From contig NQMI01000186.1 in NCBI GenBank assembly GCA_002270565.1, forward strand, positions 1-64,000: a stretch of DNA of 64,000 bases, written 5' to 3'. Below the pieces are notes generated by a model, which made no database searches, was not told the DNA's origin, and saw only the letters and a list, made by a program, of their open reading frames with translations. Shown here piece after piece: positions 1-10,767 of the stretch (its first letter is position 1; every line of letters begins with the position of its first letter). This DNA is from Stenocarpella maydis. Taxonomy: Eukaryota; Ascomycota; Sordariomycetes; Diaporthales; Diaporthaceae. Made by a program: the position numbers and the translations under genes.

Positions 1-18
1 GGGGGGGGGGGGGGGGGG
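1..18. repeat. Poly-G run at window edge
   Basis: Eighteen consecutive G residues open the window. This could be a true homopolymer or low-quality sequence at a contig edge; the window alone cannot decide. Confidence 0.8.
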
Positions 19-215
19 CGCGTGCATCATCCAGATCAGCGTGGTCCCCTTCTTCAATCCCGCACGGTTCCAGCCCTGGGCCCCGGACAATGACTTACAT
101 GTCGTTATATCTCCTACAATCCCCGCGAATCCTGCAGGGAAATCTCTGCAGCTGCCAGGGCCCAGCAATTAGCTTTCCGTCCTAGACAGGCAGAGGTGGT
201 CTTGGGCGTGGGCAT

Positions 216-221
216 CTTATC
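216..221 (-). promoter_or_regulatory. Putative GATA-factor (AreA/NIT2-type) site
   Basis: CTTATC on the plus strand reads TGATAA/GATAAG on the minus strand and fits HGATAR. It lies about 410 bp upstream of the permease start. Purine, pyrimidine and allantoin permeases are commonly under nitrogen GATA control in fungi, so function is plausible, but a 6-mer is weak evidence. Confidence 0.25.
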
Positions 222-400
222 AGTCTACACTAAGGCGATGCGTTCCCATAGTCGCACGACCGACTCGGTTTTAGCCCCGAGTATGACCTGCACAAACTCA
301 ACCGCCTTGTCTTTTACATGCGTCCTAGGGATATATAACAGAAGGCCATATCCCCTCTCTTCCAAGCCTCTCCCGGGTCCTTCGCGCCACATGTCCGTAT

Positions 401-406
401 TTATCT
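401..406 (-). promoter_or_regulatory. Second putative GATA-factor site
   Basis: TTATCT on the plus strand reads AGATAA on the minus strand and fits HGATAR. It lies about 230 bp upstream of the permease start and 185 bp from the first site. Two sites in one promoter are more suggestive than one. Confidence 0.25.
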
Positions 407-632
407 CAAGTGTGTTGCCAGTAAATCCTGCTCCTCCTACAGGTCTCGGGTACAGACACCACGGCAGCCAGTCCTCGTGTCACAAGACTCGCGCCACTGG
501 ACTACGCCGGCTTGCCCCCCGCTCATCTGCTCCCCAGAGGCCTGGTCCCATCTCTCCCCAAACCAGCCGTCTCTGAGATCGCCACCTCTGCTCTGCTCTG
601 CGACAGCCCCAGCCCCACCAGTCTGAACAGCC

Positions 633-2409
633 ATGGACCAGGGCAGGGGCGCTCGCCTCAGGCGATGGGGCGACAAGCTCGCCGTCGACAACGAGCCGGG
701 CCTGACCACAGCCCAGCTCATGCTGACCAACCTCGACCTCAAGCCCGTCGAGCCTGAGCGCCGGCAGTGGGGGCCCTGGAACTTCGTGGGCTTCTGGATC
801 GCAGACTCGTTCAATATCAACACGTGGATGATCTCCAGTTCCATGGTCGTCGCCGGCCTGTCCTGGTGGCAGTCATGGCTCTGCGTCTGGCTCGGCTACA
901 CCCTCGCTGCGTGCTTTGTCTGCTTGACCGGTAGGATTGGTGCCACATATCACATTGGCTTCCCCGTTGTCAACCGGGCTTCTTTTGGCATCTGGGGCTC
1001 CCTCTGGCCTGTTTTCAACAGGGCTGCGATGGCCTGTATTTGGTACGGCGTCCAGTCTTATATCGGCGGGAGATGCGTGTATCTGATGATCCGGTCCATC
1101 TGGAAGAGCTGGGTAGGCTACCAGATACACTCCGTTATCAGATGGCCTCAAGGTGCTAACAATATCGCAGGACCGAGACACCATTCCCAACACCTTTCCC
1201 GAGGGCTCTGGCACCACCACAGCGGACTGGGTCAGCTTCTTCCTCTTCTGGCTTGTTTCTCTCCCGGCCATCTGGTTTCCAGTGCACAAGATCCGCCATC
1301 TCTTCACAGCCAAGGCATACTTCGTCCCCTGCGCAGGAATTGCCTTCCTCATCTGGGCCATTGTCCGCGCCGGTGGTATTGGCCCCGTTGTCCACCAGCC
1401 CGCCACCCTGTCTGGATCGGCCCTGGGGTGGGAGTTTGTCAAGGGCGTCATGAGCGCCATCGCCAACTTCGCAACACTGATCGTCAACGACCCCGATTTC
1501 TCGCGGTTCGCAACCAAACCCAGCGACGCGCTCTTACCGCAGCTCATCACCATCCCAGTGGGCTTCGCCGTGACCAGCTTCATCGGCATCTTCGTCTCGT
1601 CGAGCTCGGCCATCATCTACAACACCGAGCCGGTCTGGGACCCCCTGGACCTGCTGGAGCGTTTCATCGACGACGGCGGCTCGGGGCAGCGGTTCGGCGT
1701 CTTCGTCATTGCCACGGCTTTTGCGCTGGCCCAGCTGGGCACCAATATTGCAGCGAACTCTGTCAGCGCGGGAACGGACTTGACGGCCTTGTTCCCTCGC
1801 TTCCTGAACATCCGCCGGGGTGGTTATATCTGCGCCGCCGTCGGTCTGGCAATGTGCCCTTATACGCTTCTCACGGACTCTAACAAGTTCACCACCTACT
1901 TGTCAGCCTACTCGGTGTTTTTGTCGTCCATCGCTGGTGTCATGTGCGCGGACTATTACATTGTCAGGAAGGGCTATCTTGAGGTCAAGGAGCTCTACGA
2001 CGCCCGAAGAACTGGGCCGTACTATTTCACCTACGGCATCCATTGGAGGGCTTATGTGGCCTACATGTAAGTCTATACAACCTTGTACACTCACCTGCGT
2101 CTCATCCTTGGGGACCGTGCTAACGACACGTCCTATAGCGCGGGTATTGTCATCAATGTTGTAGGTTTCGCAGGCGCAATCGGGCGCGATGTCCCCGATG
2201 GGGCAACATACCTTTACAACATCAACTTTTTCGGCGGCTTCATCATCTCCGCCGTCGTCTACTGGGCGCTATGCAAGATATTCCCGATTCCTGCATGTAG
2301 CGATACCTGGATGGAGGTCGGCGAAGCAGTCGACGATGTACCGCTTGCATACGATGGTAGCGATATTGACAGGAACGATAAACTCGATGGGGACACAAAG
2401 ATGGTTTGA
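633..2409 (+). CDS. NCS1-family nucleobase/nucleoside:cation symporter (uracil/uridine/allantoin permease type)
   Basis: Exons 633-1112, 1171-2066 and 2139-2409 join to 548 aa; introns are 58 and 72 nt with GT..AG ends. The protein has about 12 hydrophobic segments. Family signatures are visible: WGPWNFVGFW and SFNINTWMIS in the first helices, PVVNRASFGIWG, SGTTTADWVSFFLFW just after intron 1, NDPDFSRFA, LAQLGTNIAANS and CADYYIVRKGYL. These are hallmarks of the Fur branch of NCS1, which imports uracil, uridine, allantoin or related compounds with protons across the plasma membrane. Splicing out intron 1 restores the IWKSW to DRDTIPNTFPEGSG joint seen in this family. The acidic C-terminal tail is typical of permeases turned over by ubiquitination. 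Substrate cannot be set from sequence. The start is the first ATG before the conserved N-terminus. Confidence 0.92.
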
Positions 2410-2643
2410 TGGGTTGGAAAATGAGCGAACTATCACCTTGGCGATCGCCTGCAGGAATTAAAATTTTGCCTTGATTACCTACTGATGCCATTATCTTTGC
2501 GATACTACGAGTATTTGAACTTGCCTGGTACGAAATGGGTACTGATTGCCCGACTGGGTCCTAAAGACGTCCTGCTCAAGTCAATGTCCCTTGAATTCCG
2601 GCCTGAAAATCCATCACCTATGCCCAACTAGGTAGGTATTTGA

Positions 2644-3416
2644 CTAGTCAAATTGCAACACAGGCGCACCGAAGCATTTCTCACAGCCGTTGGCAACCCA
2701 CGGCCCCATACACTCCCAACAGAATTCATGACCACAAGGACCTATGTCAAATGTCAGTTGATCATCCTAACAAATATGTGATATCCAGATGTGTACTCAC
2801 AAGTCATATGCATACTGTGATTTCAGTACCAGGTTAGCGGAGAGCATCCAGACCAAGGGAAAGGGTCGGGACAGCGAATGGGAACCCGGAAACTCACCAT
2901 CCATCATTCTTCTCGGTCCTCTTCGCACACTGAGGACAACCCTTGGTCGACACCCCGATCAACCACACGCCCTGCTCGTCCTCCATCTTCCTCCTGAGAA
3001 CCTCATCAAGCGCCGCCCGCCTCTCCTCCCGCGCCCTCGCGAGCTCCGCTTCATACCGCTGTCTCTCCAGCCTCGCCCGCTCCTCGCGCCCCGCCCGCTC
3101 CCTGCGTTCCTGCTCCTCCCTGGCCGCGTCCTCCTCGCCCCCGTCCTCCTTTCTCCTCGCAGCATATCTCGCACTCCTTCGTATATATTTCTTCCGGGTC
3201 GTCGACCACAGGCGCGCCGTGTGCGGATGGCGTAGCTGACCTCGGTTGCTGTATGCCCAGCTGGGCTAGCTCTTCCTCTTGCAATGCCAGAGCCCTAGAG
3301 CGAGGTTGATGTTAGTTGAATTCGTGCAGTCAAGGTGCAAAACCGTACAATTCGAAGTCCGTGAGGAAACCATCTATGTCTGCGTCCATTACGAGATTCT
3401 GCCATTCAGGCTCCAT
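2644..3416 (-). CDS. Small protein with C-terminal IBR/RBR-type zinc module (possible reduced E3 ligase)
   Basis: Minus-strand model: exons 3349-3416, 3210-3294, 2898-3148, 2801-2814 and 2644-2741, about 171 aa. The C-terminus is clear. GCPQCAKRTEKNDGC, then MHMTC, then [14 protein letters not shown] is the CPxC..EKxxGCxHMTC..CGxEFCWxC pattern of an RBR second zinc module. It is assembled across a 14-nt exon (2801-2814) with in-phase flanking introns of 83 and 59 nt. Before it lies a highly charged Glu/Arg-rich coiled coil. The N-terminus, with DGFLTDFELALALQEEEL, joins across a 54-nt intron. The weak point is 3149-3209. The upstream frame runs through TKECEICCEEK, which resembles the start of a RING1, while the coiled coil lies in another frame. 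A 61-nt GT..AG intron would connect them but lacks a branch site. A frameshift or degenerate gene is possible. A canonical RING1 and IBR are absent. Confidence 0.6.
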
Positions 3417-4547
3417 TTATGTAGCGGGTTTATCAGTTCGTATCTCTTTGATACTTTATGAAGTAGAAAGAGTGAGAAAAATACGACTTGGACATAGTTG
3501 TAAAAGCAGCGGAGGTGGAACATATAAGCGCGACTAGGTTCGCCTTCCTTTAATATTGTGCTTGTCGCAAGACAGTGACTCGGAAAATCGTGAGGCCATT
3601 TGTCACAGTATTCATAGCTGCCCACCTGGTGACCACCTTGAGCCTCAAGCCATCAATGGTCTAGCAATATACAGTCTCTTAAGTTACAAGTTGTGAAAGG
3701 TACGGCCCATAGGCTTCTGGGGATATTTTCAAGGGGTTAGAAATTCTGCTCTTTTGGCTCAATGGACATGGGCTAATCGCTTCTAATTCCCGATAGCCTC
3801 GAACATTGCTTCTGTTCTGGACAGCTTGCGTCGACTTCCGCAGGTCCTCGGCTTGGTTTCCTCCACCCCAGTGAGGTCTTTGGAACAATTCCAAAGTGTC
3901 CAGGCAGAGTTAGTCTGTGGGCCTATCAATCGAAGCTCATGTCCACATTGGGCGCACCACTCCGGCCTAAGGCTACTTCCACCTGGATTTCAGGTTATCC
4001 TGTACCAACGCCAAAGCAACTGGTAAAAAGGTGGCTCCCTCCATAATCTGGCCAGATACTTGTCGCTGGTTACATCGTGCTGCTGCAGTGCCTTGGCGGC
4101 TTGAGTGTGTGGACGCCCCCCTGCGCAACTTGTAAATAGTGCTTGGCGTTGACACTGCGGGATTTGCCTATCATTTCATGTGAATATTTACATGTGTACA
4201 TTTCTAACTAAGCTGACATGTTTATAATTATAGGTAAGGTCCTGGAATACTTAGAATAGAAGTCGTATTGAATGAATTGCGATGAACAGGTGTTCAAAGG
4301 TGGATTCGAAGGACCTCGGTAGTCCGCTTTCTGGGCTGCCGGCCCTGATATCACGCCGGATGCCGGGGCAAACAGCCAGTGAGGAAGTAGTGTAGTCCGT
4401 CTTCAGTGACAGGGGATTGATTGATAGCACCTCAGCTCCTCACCCTGGGCCTCGGTTGACATTACCAAGACGCTCGGTCAATAGTGAGTATGCGTGATCA
4501 TCTCCTTCTTCTTAGCGGCCCACACTGGCAGCATACAAAGTGACAGC
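3417..4547. other. Gene-free spacer
   Basis: Only short open frames without recognisable domains are present on either strand (for example 3679-3894 minus and 3826-4026 plus). The stretch holds the promoter of the IBR gene on the left and that of the carboxylesterase on the right. Local AT-rich patches occur near 4180-4270. Nothing else is supportable. Confidence 0.5.
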
Positions 4548-6252
4548 ATGAAGTGTTGCACAGCCAATCGGCTTGGCTGTGCTGCGTTACAAGTTTGTGC
4601 AGCACTTGCCCATCCGTCTTCCAATGCCAACTGCGCCGCTCGTGCAGGTGAAGGGGTTTTCGTTGGGCATTACAGCACACAAAAGACTTCGGTGTGTGAG
4701 TGGCTTGGCATACCATATGCTGAAGCCCCGGTTGGCGAGCTTAGATTCGCGGCACCGGCCAGGCCATCCTCGCCAAATGGCTCCTTCGATGCGGACAGTT
4801 ACGTGAGTCACTCGACTAGCATAGTCCGAATGCAGGACGAATCTAATAACGGCTTTTTAACTCAGGGCTATGATTGTCCCCAGACTCCATCCAGATATTT
4901 TGCATATCCGAATGCAACTAGCCAATACGCGCACATCTACGCCAGTTTTGTGAACCTGCTGAACAATACACAAAGCGAGGACTGCTTGACACTAAATATC
5001 TGGTCAAAGCCAGCGGCCGTTTCCAGACCGCATCTGGGTGACAGCGCTGGGCTGAAGCCTGTCCTCGTATGGATTTACGGAGGTCGATTCTCTGCAGGAA
5101 CCAGCAATACGCCATTCTACGATGGCGAGTTTATGGCGGATGCCCAAGACGTCGTGGTGGTGACATTCACCTTCCGCATGAACATATTCGGGTTTCCTGG
5201 CGCGCCGGAGCTTGAGGTCAAGAACCTCGCCCTCTTGGACCACCGCATGGCTGTGTCGTGGGTCCACGACAATATTGCCGCATTCGGGGGCGACCCTTCT
5301 CGCATCACGATTGCAGGACAGTCATCGGGCGCCTGGGCCGTGAGTAACTGGGCCTATGCCTTTCAGGAGGTGAGTAACTGCCACTGTATGGTCTCGACCA
5401 GGCCCCCAGGAGCTGACTGGGTTCATACAGAACCCGATAGTTGCAGGGCTTATTTCTCACTCCGGCAGCGTCTTCTCCTTCGACAGCAACAGCGCCGAGC
5501 TAGCCGCGTCGAACTGGCACAACGTCTCGAGGGCCCTGGGCTGTGATGCCTCGGGGTCGACCCTCGCATGCATGCGCTCCCCCAACATCACGACCCAGTC
5601 CATCCTCGCCGCCGCCGCCCGCGTGCCCACCACGGGCGCAGGCTCCCGGGCGCTCCCCGCGTTCCAGATCACCCAGGACAACCGCACCGTGTTCCCGCGG
5701 CCCGAGTACGCCTCGAGGCTCGCCTCGGGGGAGCTGGCACGGACCCCGAGCCTCCTGGTGCAGACCGACCACGAGTCCGGCTTCTACAGGATCTCGGCGG
5801 CGGCGAGGGGCGCCGTGCTCCCGGAGAGCGACTGGGCGCTGTTCGAGCACGAGACGTTTACATGCGCGCTCGCGGCTGACGCGCAGGGGCGGGCGGACCT
5901 GGGGGTGACGAGCTATCGCGCGCGGTACATGGCCGGCTGGGGTAGCCTGCGGCTCTTCTACCAGGCCGAAGCCCCCTACGACAGTGGGGCATATCACGGG
6001 TCAGACGTCAACATGGTTGTCGGAAACTCTCAGGGCATCAGCGGCATCGCACCTTCGGCCGAGGAGATGGGGCTTACTGGGATCATGCAAAAGGCGTGGG
6101 CTGCCTTTGCTGCGGACCCGGCAGATGGGCTGACTTGTGTCATGGGCTGGCCCAAGTATCAGGCTGCCTCTGACACACTGATCCTGCTGGGCTATAACAC
6201 TTCCTCGGCTGTGAAGTTTGTAGCCCCGTCAACATATGACTTTACGTGTTAG
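4548..6252 (+). CDS. Secreted type-B carboxylesterase/lipase (alpha/beta-hydrolase)
   Basis: Exons 4548-5369 and 5431-6252 encode about 547 aa; the 61-nt intron is phase 0. An upstream in-frame ATG at 4494 would add 18 residues. I prefer 4548 because the protein then begins with a signal-peptide-like stretch. Type-B carboxylesterase features are in order: WLGIPYAEAPVGELRF, SEDCLTLNIW, VLVWIYGGRFSAG (oxyanion-hole loop), NLALLDHRMAVSWVHDNIAAFGGDP, then GQSSG with the nucleophile serine at about residue 259. LVQTDHESGFYR carries the acid residue and GAYHGSDVNMV carries the histidine, so the triad looks intact. The nucleophile elbow is GQSSG rather than the common GESAG, and the oxyanion loop is GGR rather than GGG. 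Several N-glycosylation sequons support secretion. Natural substrate is unknown. Confidence 0.85.
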
Positions 6253-6592
6253 AACCAGATGATATGTTCTTATGTGACCGGTGTTACGTCTCGCTCAAGA
6301 CTTTAATTCACATGCCTTTGAGTGCTAACGTAAAGCTGATGCTAATCATTTAATTTCTTGCCGGCTCATAGGTTTGCGGTATGAGTACTAGTGTCCATTA
6401 GCCATTCACTATCATATACTATAAACTCTAATTTGACTAACCCCCCCCCCGAAAAATTCATAAGACTAACACAAAATCTTTTCTCACTGATGCGTGCAAT
6501 AGCTTCGGACTATCATTCTAGGGCAGCAGCCAGCTCGTCCTAGCTCTCATTGAATCGAGAGAATGAGCCGTCCACAGTTTGCCACACTCACC
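6253..6592. other. 3' flank of the carboxylesterase gene
   Basis: A 340-bp AT-richer spacer with a run of ten C residues near 6441-6450. No gene is seen. Confidence 0.5.
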
Positions 6593-6664
6593 GCCTTCTT
6601 GGCCAAGCGGTAAGGCGTCGCACTCGTAATGCGAAGATCGACGGTTCGATTCCGTCAGGAGGCA
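6593..6664 (+). tRNA. tRNA-Thr (anticodon CGT), intronless
   Basis: A full cloverleaf can be drawn. The acceptor stem GCCTTCT pairs with AGGAGGC with one T-G pair, and the discriminator base is A. The D-stem is GCC/GGC. The anticodon stem TCGCA/TGCGA encloses loop CTCGTAA, giving anticodon CGT, which reads ACG (threonine). The T-arm GACGG-TTCGATT-CCGTC contains a perfect B box, and the A box is TGGCCAAGCGG. No intron is present. A T5 terminator follows 23 bp downstream. Confidence 0.95.
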
Positions 6665-6686
6665 TATGGCCGGTCATTGGTTATGA

Positions 6687-6691
6687 TTTTT
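6687..6691 (+). terminator. RNA polymerase III terminator (T5)
   Basis: Five T residues lie 23 bp after the 3' end of the tRNA-Thr gene, the usual arrangement for Pol III termination. Confidence 0.6.
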
Positions 6692-6966
6692 GCTCCTTGG
6701 AGCATTTGTATAGCCCGAGCTTGACCTTGGCGCAAAGTAACAGCATGTCCATACAAGTCGCATAGTTCCCCTGAGGTTCTATTTGGTAGATGTGTGATTA
6801 TGATGGGGCGAGTACTTTACTCGCCGCGCCCTTCTTGGGCCTCAAGAGGCATGATGGCTTGGCCTGCCTGTCTTCAAATGTCGCTAATGCTGATGCTGGT
6901 ATCATTTCCCCTGTCGACCTCTTCGAGCCGGGTTCAGGTCCTGAACTCCACGTTGATCCAAGACGC

Positions 6967-9616
6967 TCATGCTGACAATGCTAGACATGCATCCACCGCC
7001 AGGCCAACACTAAGCCATTGATAGTGTCAATATATCGTGACAGCAAGGTAATCTCGGGGTGTAACATGAGGGCTGACGTACCGTCCTTCCTTCTGATAGA
7101 CCACATCACTGATGATGTCCCTATCCAGGTCTGGAAACATGCCAGCCAGCGTTTCTACGACGTTCGCGTGTTCTGCCCTATGCAGCCTGTGCGCCTCCGC
7201 TGCCTCGGCGCTGGCCTGCCTCGCCGCAGCCTCCTCCGCGGTATAGCGGCTCTGATGGCTCGAGACTCTCTCGACCCCTGTGCTTGGCCTCGAATCTGGC
7301 TGAGGTGTGTGCGCGGGACTGCGTGCCGATGTGCTCGAGGAACCAACCATCGGCTCATCGTTGTCAGAAAACATCCTGCCAATTGTGGACAATGGCCTCT
7401 GGATCGTCCGTAGGAGACCAGTAATGGCAGCCTTCTCATCGTACTCGCCGCTGTCATCATTGGAAGTGGATTGGCGCGGTGTGTATGGAGATCGGGCCAC
7501 AGCGTCATTATCCATTGATGGCCTGGTCGACGAGGATTCGCCCAAGCCAGAGAGCGATTGTGGAGGTTTCTCTGAGGTGGCCGAGGTAGGTGGTGATTCC
7601 AGCCGGTGTTTCTCGGCAATGGCAGAGACGGCAGCCTCGACATTCTTCTCGAATTCTTCATCCGAAATCGTAAGCGTTGTGCGGTCCATGTTCTCGATGA
7701 ACTGAATAGCACCCATCTGGCAAGTCGTATTAGCATCCATAATATGAGCCATTGCAGAGGTTGCCTTACCAGTGACGAGAGGTAATAGCCAGCTTCCCCT
7801 CCCAATTTCTCCTGGTTTCGGAATCTGAGGATGTATTGGACGTTTGATACTATATGTTCTGGATTTCCTTGAAGGGTGACATATATGAGGAGAGGCATGA
7901 AGGAATCCGCTGATGAGTCGGATTTGGAGTGTTTGAGGAGACCTGAGCTTGATGAGCATGTCTTTCACCGGCCGGGCTAGTAACTCATGACGCACCAAAT
8001 ATGACCTTGCAGCAATTGAGAATGCATATGATCTTGTCCCTCGGGGCTCGGTAGGACTTGATTTTTAATAATTCTGTCAAAGTCAGCCGTCGCCCAGAGG
8101 CTCGTGCGGAAATCCTCCTACCTTGTTGTGCGAGCTTGAGGAAGCGTTTCCCACTCTCGCCCACTGGTGGTATATCTAGGTGCTCTTCGCGCACCCAGCC
8201 ATATATCTTGATCTTCTGAGCAACAACCTCGTCACGCTCGACATCTTCTTGATGCTGGCCTCGCCGCCCAGGCCCCAGGGGTCGCTCCGCTCCCTTCCTC
8301 CGTGACTTGGAGCCTGGTATCGGCTGAGGCGGGGGTATGGCAGGTGAGAAAGTCTGGGCGTACAGTCGATTCATGACGAGTTTTTCCATGCCTTCCCGCG
8401 CGTTATCAAATTCGGCATCGGACACGTCCCGCCAGACCTCACACAAGGCCATCTTGTTTGCAATGAATGCCAGAAAATCGCTGATGATCTTGACCTGCTC
8501 GTGTACCATCCACTGCCGCTTTCCGAACTCATTCAGGAATGACCGCAGATATTTGGCAACCGGGTCTGCCTTCTTGTTCCGCAGCTGCTCGAGGAACCTG
8601 TGGAAGTCGAAAGGAAGCGCCGACTCTGGCTCGGGCTCCGGTGGGGGCGGGCGGTGCAAAGACACTGTTGGCGACATGGGAGCACCGATGCTCTCCCTGT
8701 CATCCTTGAGCTGGCTGGTCCTAACAGAGTGTATGGACGGGTCCTTTGGGGGCACAGGCGGGCCCTGGTCATCCGGGTCCTTTCCCTTGGACGCCGTGCT
8801 GGCTGGTGAGGTGGAGTTGAGTCGTAGCCCTTGCATGTCCTGCAACTGTTGGGCAATGTTGGGGCTCAGCGGCTCCAGACTAGAGTGCCGGGGGGGATGT
8901 TGAACGGAGGCGGTTGAAAAGGGGGATGCAATCTCCAGGCGTGGACTCATAACCTCCTGTTCGCCTGGACCGCCCTCTCGGAACTGGGCCATGATAGTTT
9001 GGATCTCGGATGCATCGTTCTCCCGGTCATCCTCGCTTGTCCGCCGTTTCTCGTCGTCTGACGGCCCTCCCCGTGACGAGTCGAGGGACAGGCGAGGCCG
9101 TTCGGCGGCATTGGAAGGTGTCCTCGAAGGGGGCTGGGACTCGGTGGGAGTAGATGGCGTAGGGTCGACATAGGGCTTTGTCTCGATGTTCAGGTATGAT
9201 GTGGCGATTGTGGCTGTCGTTGGCCCGGGCTTCAGGGTTGCGACCGAGGAGTTCAAGCCTTCGATGCCATCTTCCGTCTTTGGCGGTATGTCTGGTGGCA
9301 AGTCCCCTGGCATCGTCTCCTTGGGGTGGCCATCTTGTTGCGCATCGACACGTGCTGACGCGGCAGCCGTATTAGCCGAGGGCGGCAGTGGGTGCTCATC
9401 CAGGGAGATCAAGTCGTCGGAAGGGTTGGTGGCCGCTGCAGCAGAGTTGGGTTGGGCCATATTGTCATTATGTGATGATGAAGCCGGGGGAGTTGGCTCC
9501 ATCGACCTCTTCACCTCGCCAGAGGAAGCATACGACTCATGGTTCTGGGGGGGTGGGTTGCCGGGGCTGCTGCTGGAGCTAGGGTCGTCTGAATTGAAGG
9601 GAGGAGACATGCACAA
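6967..9616 (-). CDS. VPS9: Vps9-type guanine nucleotide exchange factor for Rab5/Ypt51 with C-terminal CUE domain
   Basis: Exons 8122-9616, 7996-8073, 7770-7942, 7082-7716 and 6967-7009 join to 807 aa. The first ~320 residues are a Ser/Pro-rich disordered region with PPVPPKDP-like motifs. A helical bundle follows from PFDFHRFLEQLR at about residue 335. The VPS9 domain includes SYRAPRDKIICILNCCKVIFG and ADSFMPLLIY..NPEHIVSNVQYI, with the Asp at ~537 and Tyr at ~545 matching the conserved nucleotide-exchange residues of the family. The C-terminus is a CUE ubiquitin-binding domain: VVETLAGMFPDLDRDIISDVV, completed by a 43-nt last exon encoding VGLAVDACLALSA. The protein activates Rab5-type GTPases in endosomal and vacuolar sorting. 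An alternative start lies two codons downstream. It is divergent from the PI31 gene, with about 1.15 kb between the two starts. Confidence 0.93.
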
Positions 9617-10767
9617 GGCTTTGTTGAGCAGCGGTGTTGAAGGGATTCAGGTCGGGTCTGGTCGGGTCGGGTCTGGTCAGTTCAGTTCAGTTGTCCCTCC
9701 CACTCTGATTGTTGTTGTTGCCAACAGCTGGGGCGCTGGAGGGTTCTGGAGTGCGCCTGACAAGCTTCTGCAACAGGGTATGGAATGGCCCCGCAGAAAG
9801 TGGTGGTGATCACTGTGTCAGCTGTGCACGTTTCGCATCGTGGGTTCCGGTGCCAGCCGCTGAGAGCACCTACACTATATAAAGACCAGGCAAAGCAGCG
9901 AGCAGGTGAGCCGATAAGCTCGGGCAGGCCAGATGATCCGAGCCGTCGCAAGTCATACCCCACCTGCTGCAGCCCGCCCAGCTATGCCTGCCTTCATCTT
10001 GGCCATCAAAGGCCTCGGGTATGATGAGGAGCACACTGCAGACCGCTGCATCTTTATGGCTTGAGGCAGAGGTTGCTATTGTCCGAGGTGTATTGAACGG
10101 GCAGGAGCTGGTATCCTGAGGGGGCAAGGCGGGATCTGCCACGCATGGCTTTCTCGAGCCCGTCCTGTGTACTTAAGTGCTCACATTATAAGTGACGTGC
10201 CCAATGTTGCCCCTCCAAGACCAAGCCGGGCAGATGGACCACCCAAGCTACTGCATACCCGGTATCTGCCACTTACAGAGAGGGCGGTGATTTCACAGAC
10301 CGTGAACTCAGATCCTGGTCTCTTGAACTTATATCGGCCAAGCCACAGCACGGCACAAGCATAGCAGCCAAGGCACACATGCTACTGCTCGATGCCCGAA
10401 GCACAAGTCAACTACAAGCAGAATAGGAGCTCTGAGATAAGAAATGTGTGATAAGGCCCAACATGGGGAGGCTGCATCAGGCACGTAGCTTCTTCCCCCG
10501 CACATCCAAGCAGATATACGGGGTAGATCCTCCGTACTATGTCGACCTTATTACGGAGTATACTCCCTTGGCCTCAGCCCTACGGCTAGGCAGACCCCTC
10601 CTCTGACGCCACCACTGTGGCCCTGTCCAGCCTTGACAACAGCCGACGCCAGAACTTTCCAACCTTCCCTCCGTTCATTCATCATATTCATCCCATCCTC
10701 GTAATCCATCTCGAGCCTGTAAACAGACGGTAAATAATAACACGCCGGAGCTCATCCCACCGCCAAC
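9617..10767. other. Divergent intergenic region between VPS9 and the PI31-like gene
   Basis: No gene is seen in these 1.15 kb. Short direct repeats of GGTCGGGTCTGGTC occur near 9650-9675. A TATATAAAG string lies at about 9876. An inverted repeat (CTCCGTA at 10530-10536 with TACGGAG at 10552-10558) lies about 210 bp before the PI31-like start. It presumably holds both promoters. Confidence 0.5.

Larger units (their letters stand above)
19..632. other. Upstream region of the NCS1 permease gene
   Basis: No convincing coding sequence is seen. The 126-codon open frame at 196-576 has no recognisable domain and no gene-like composition. Two GATA-factor type sites, at 216-221 and 401-406, are listed separately. 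The stretch otherwise looks like promoter and 5' leader of the permease. Confidence 0.5.
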
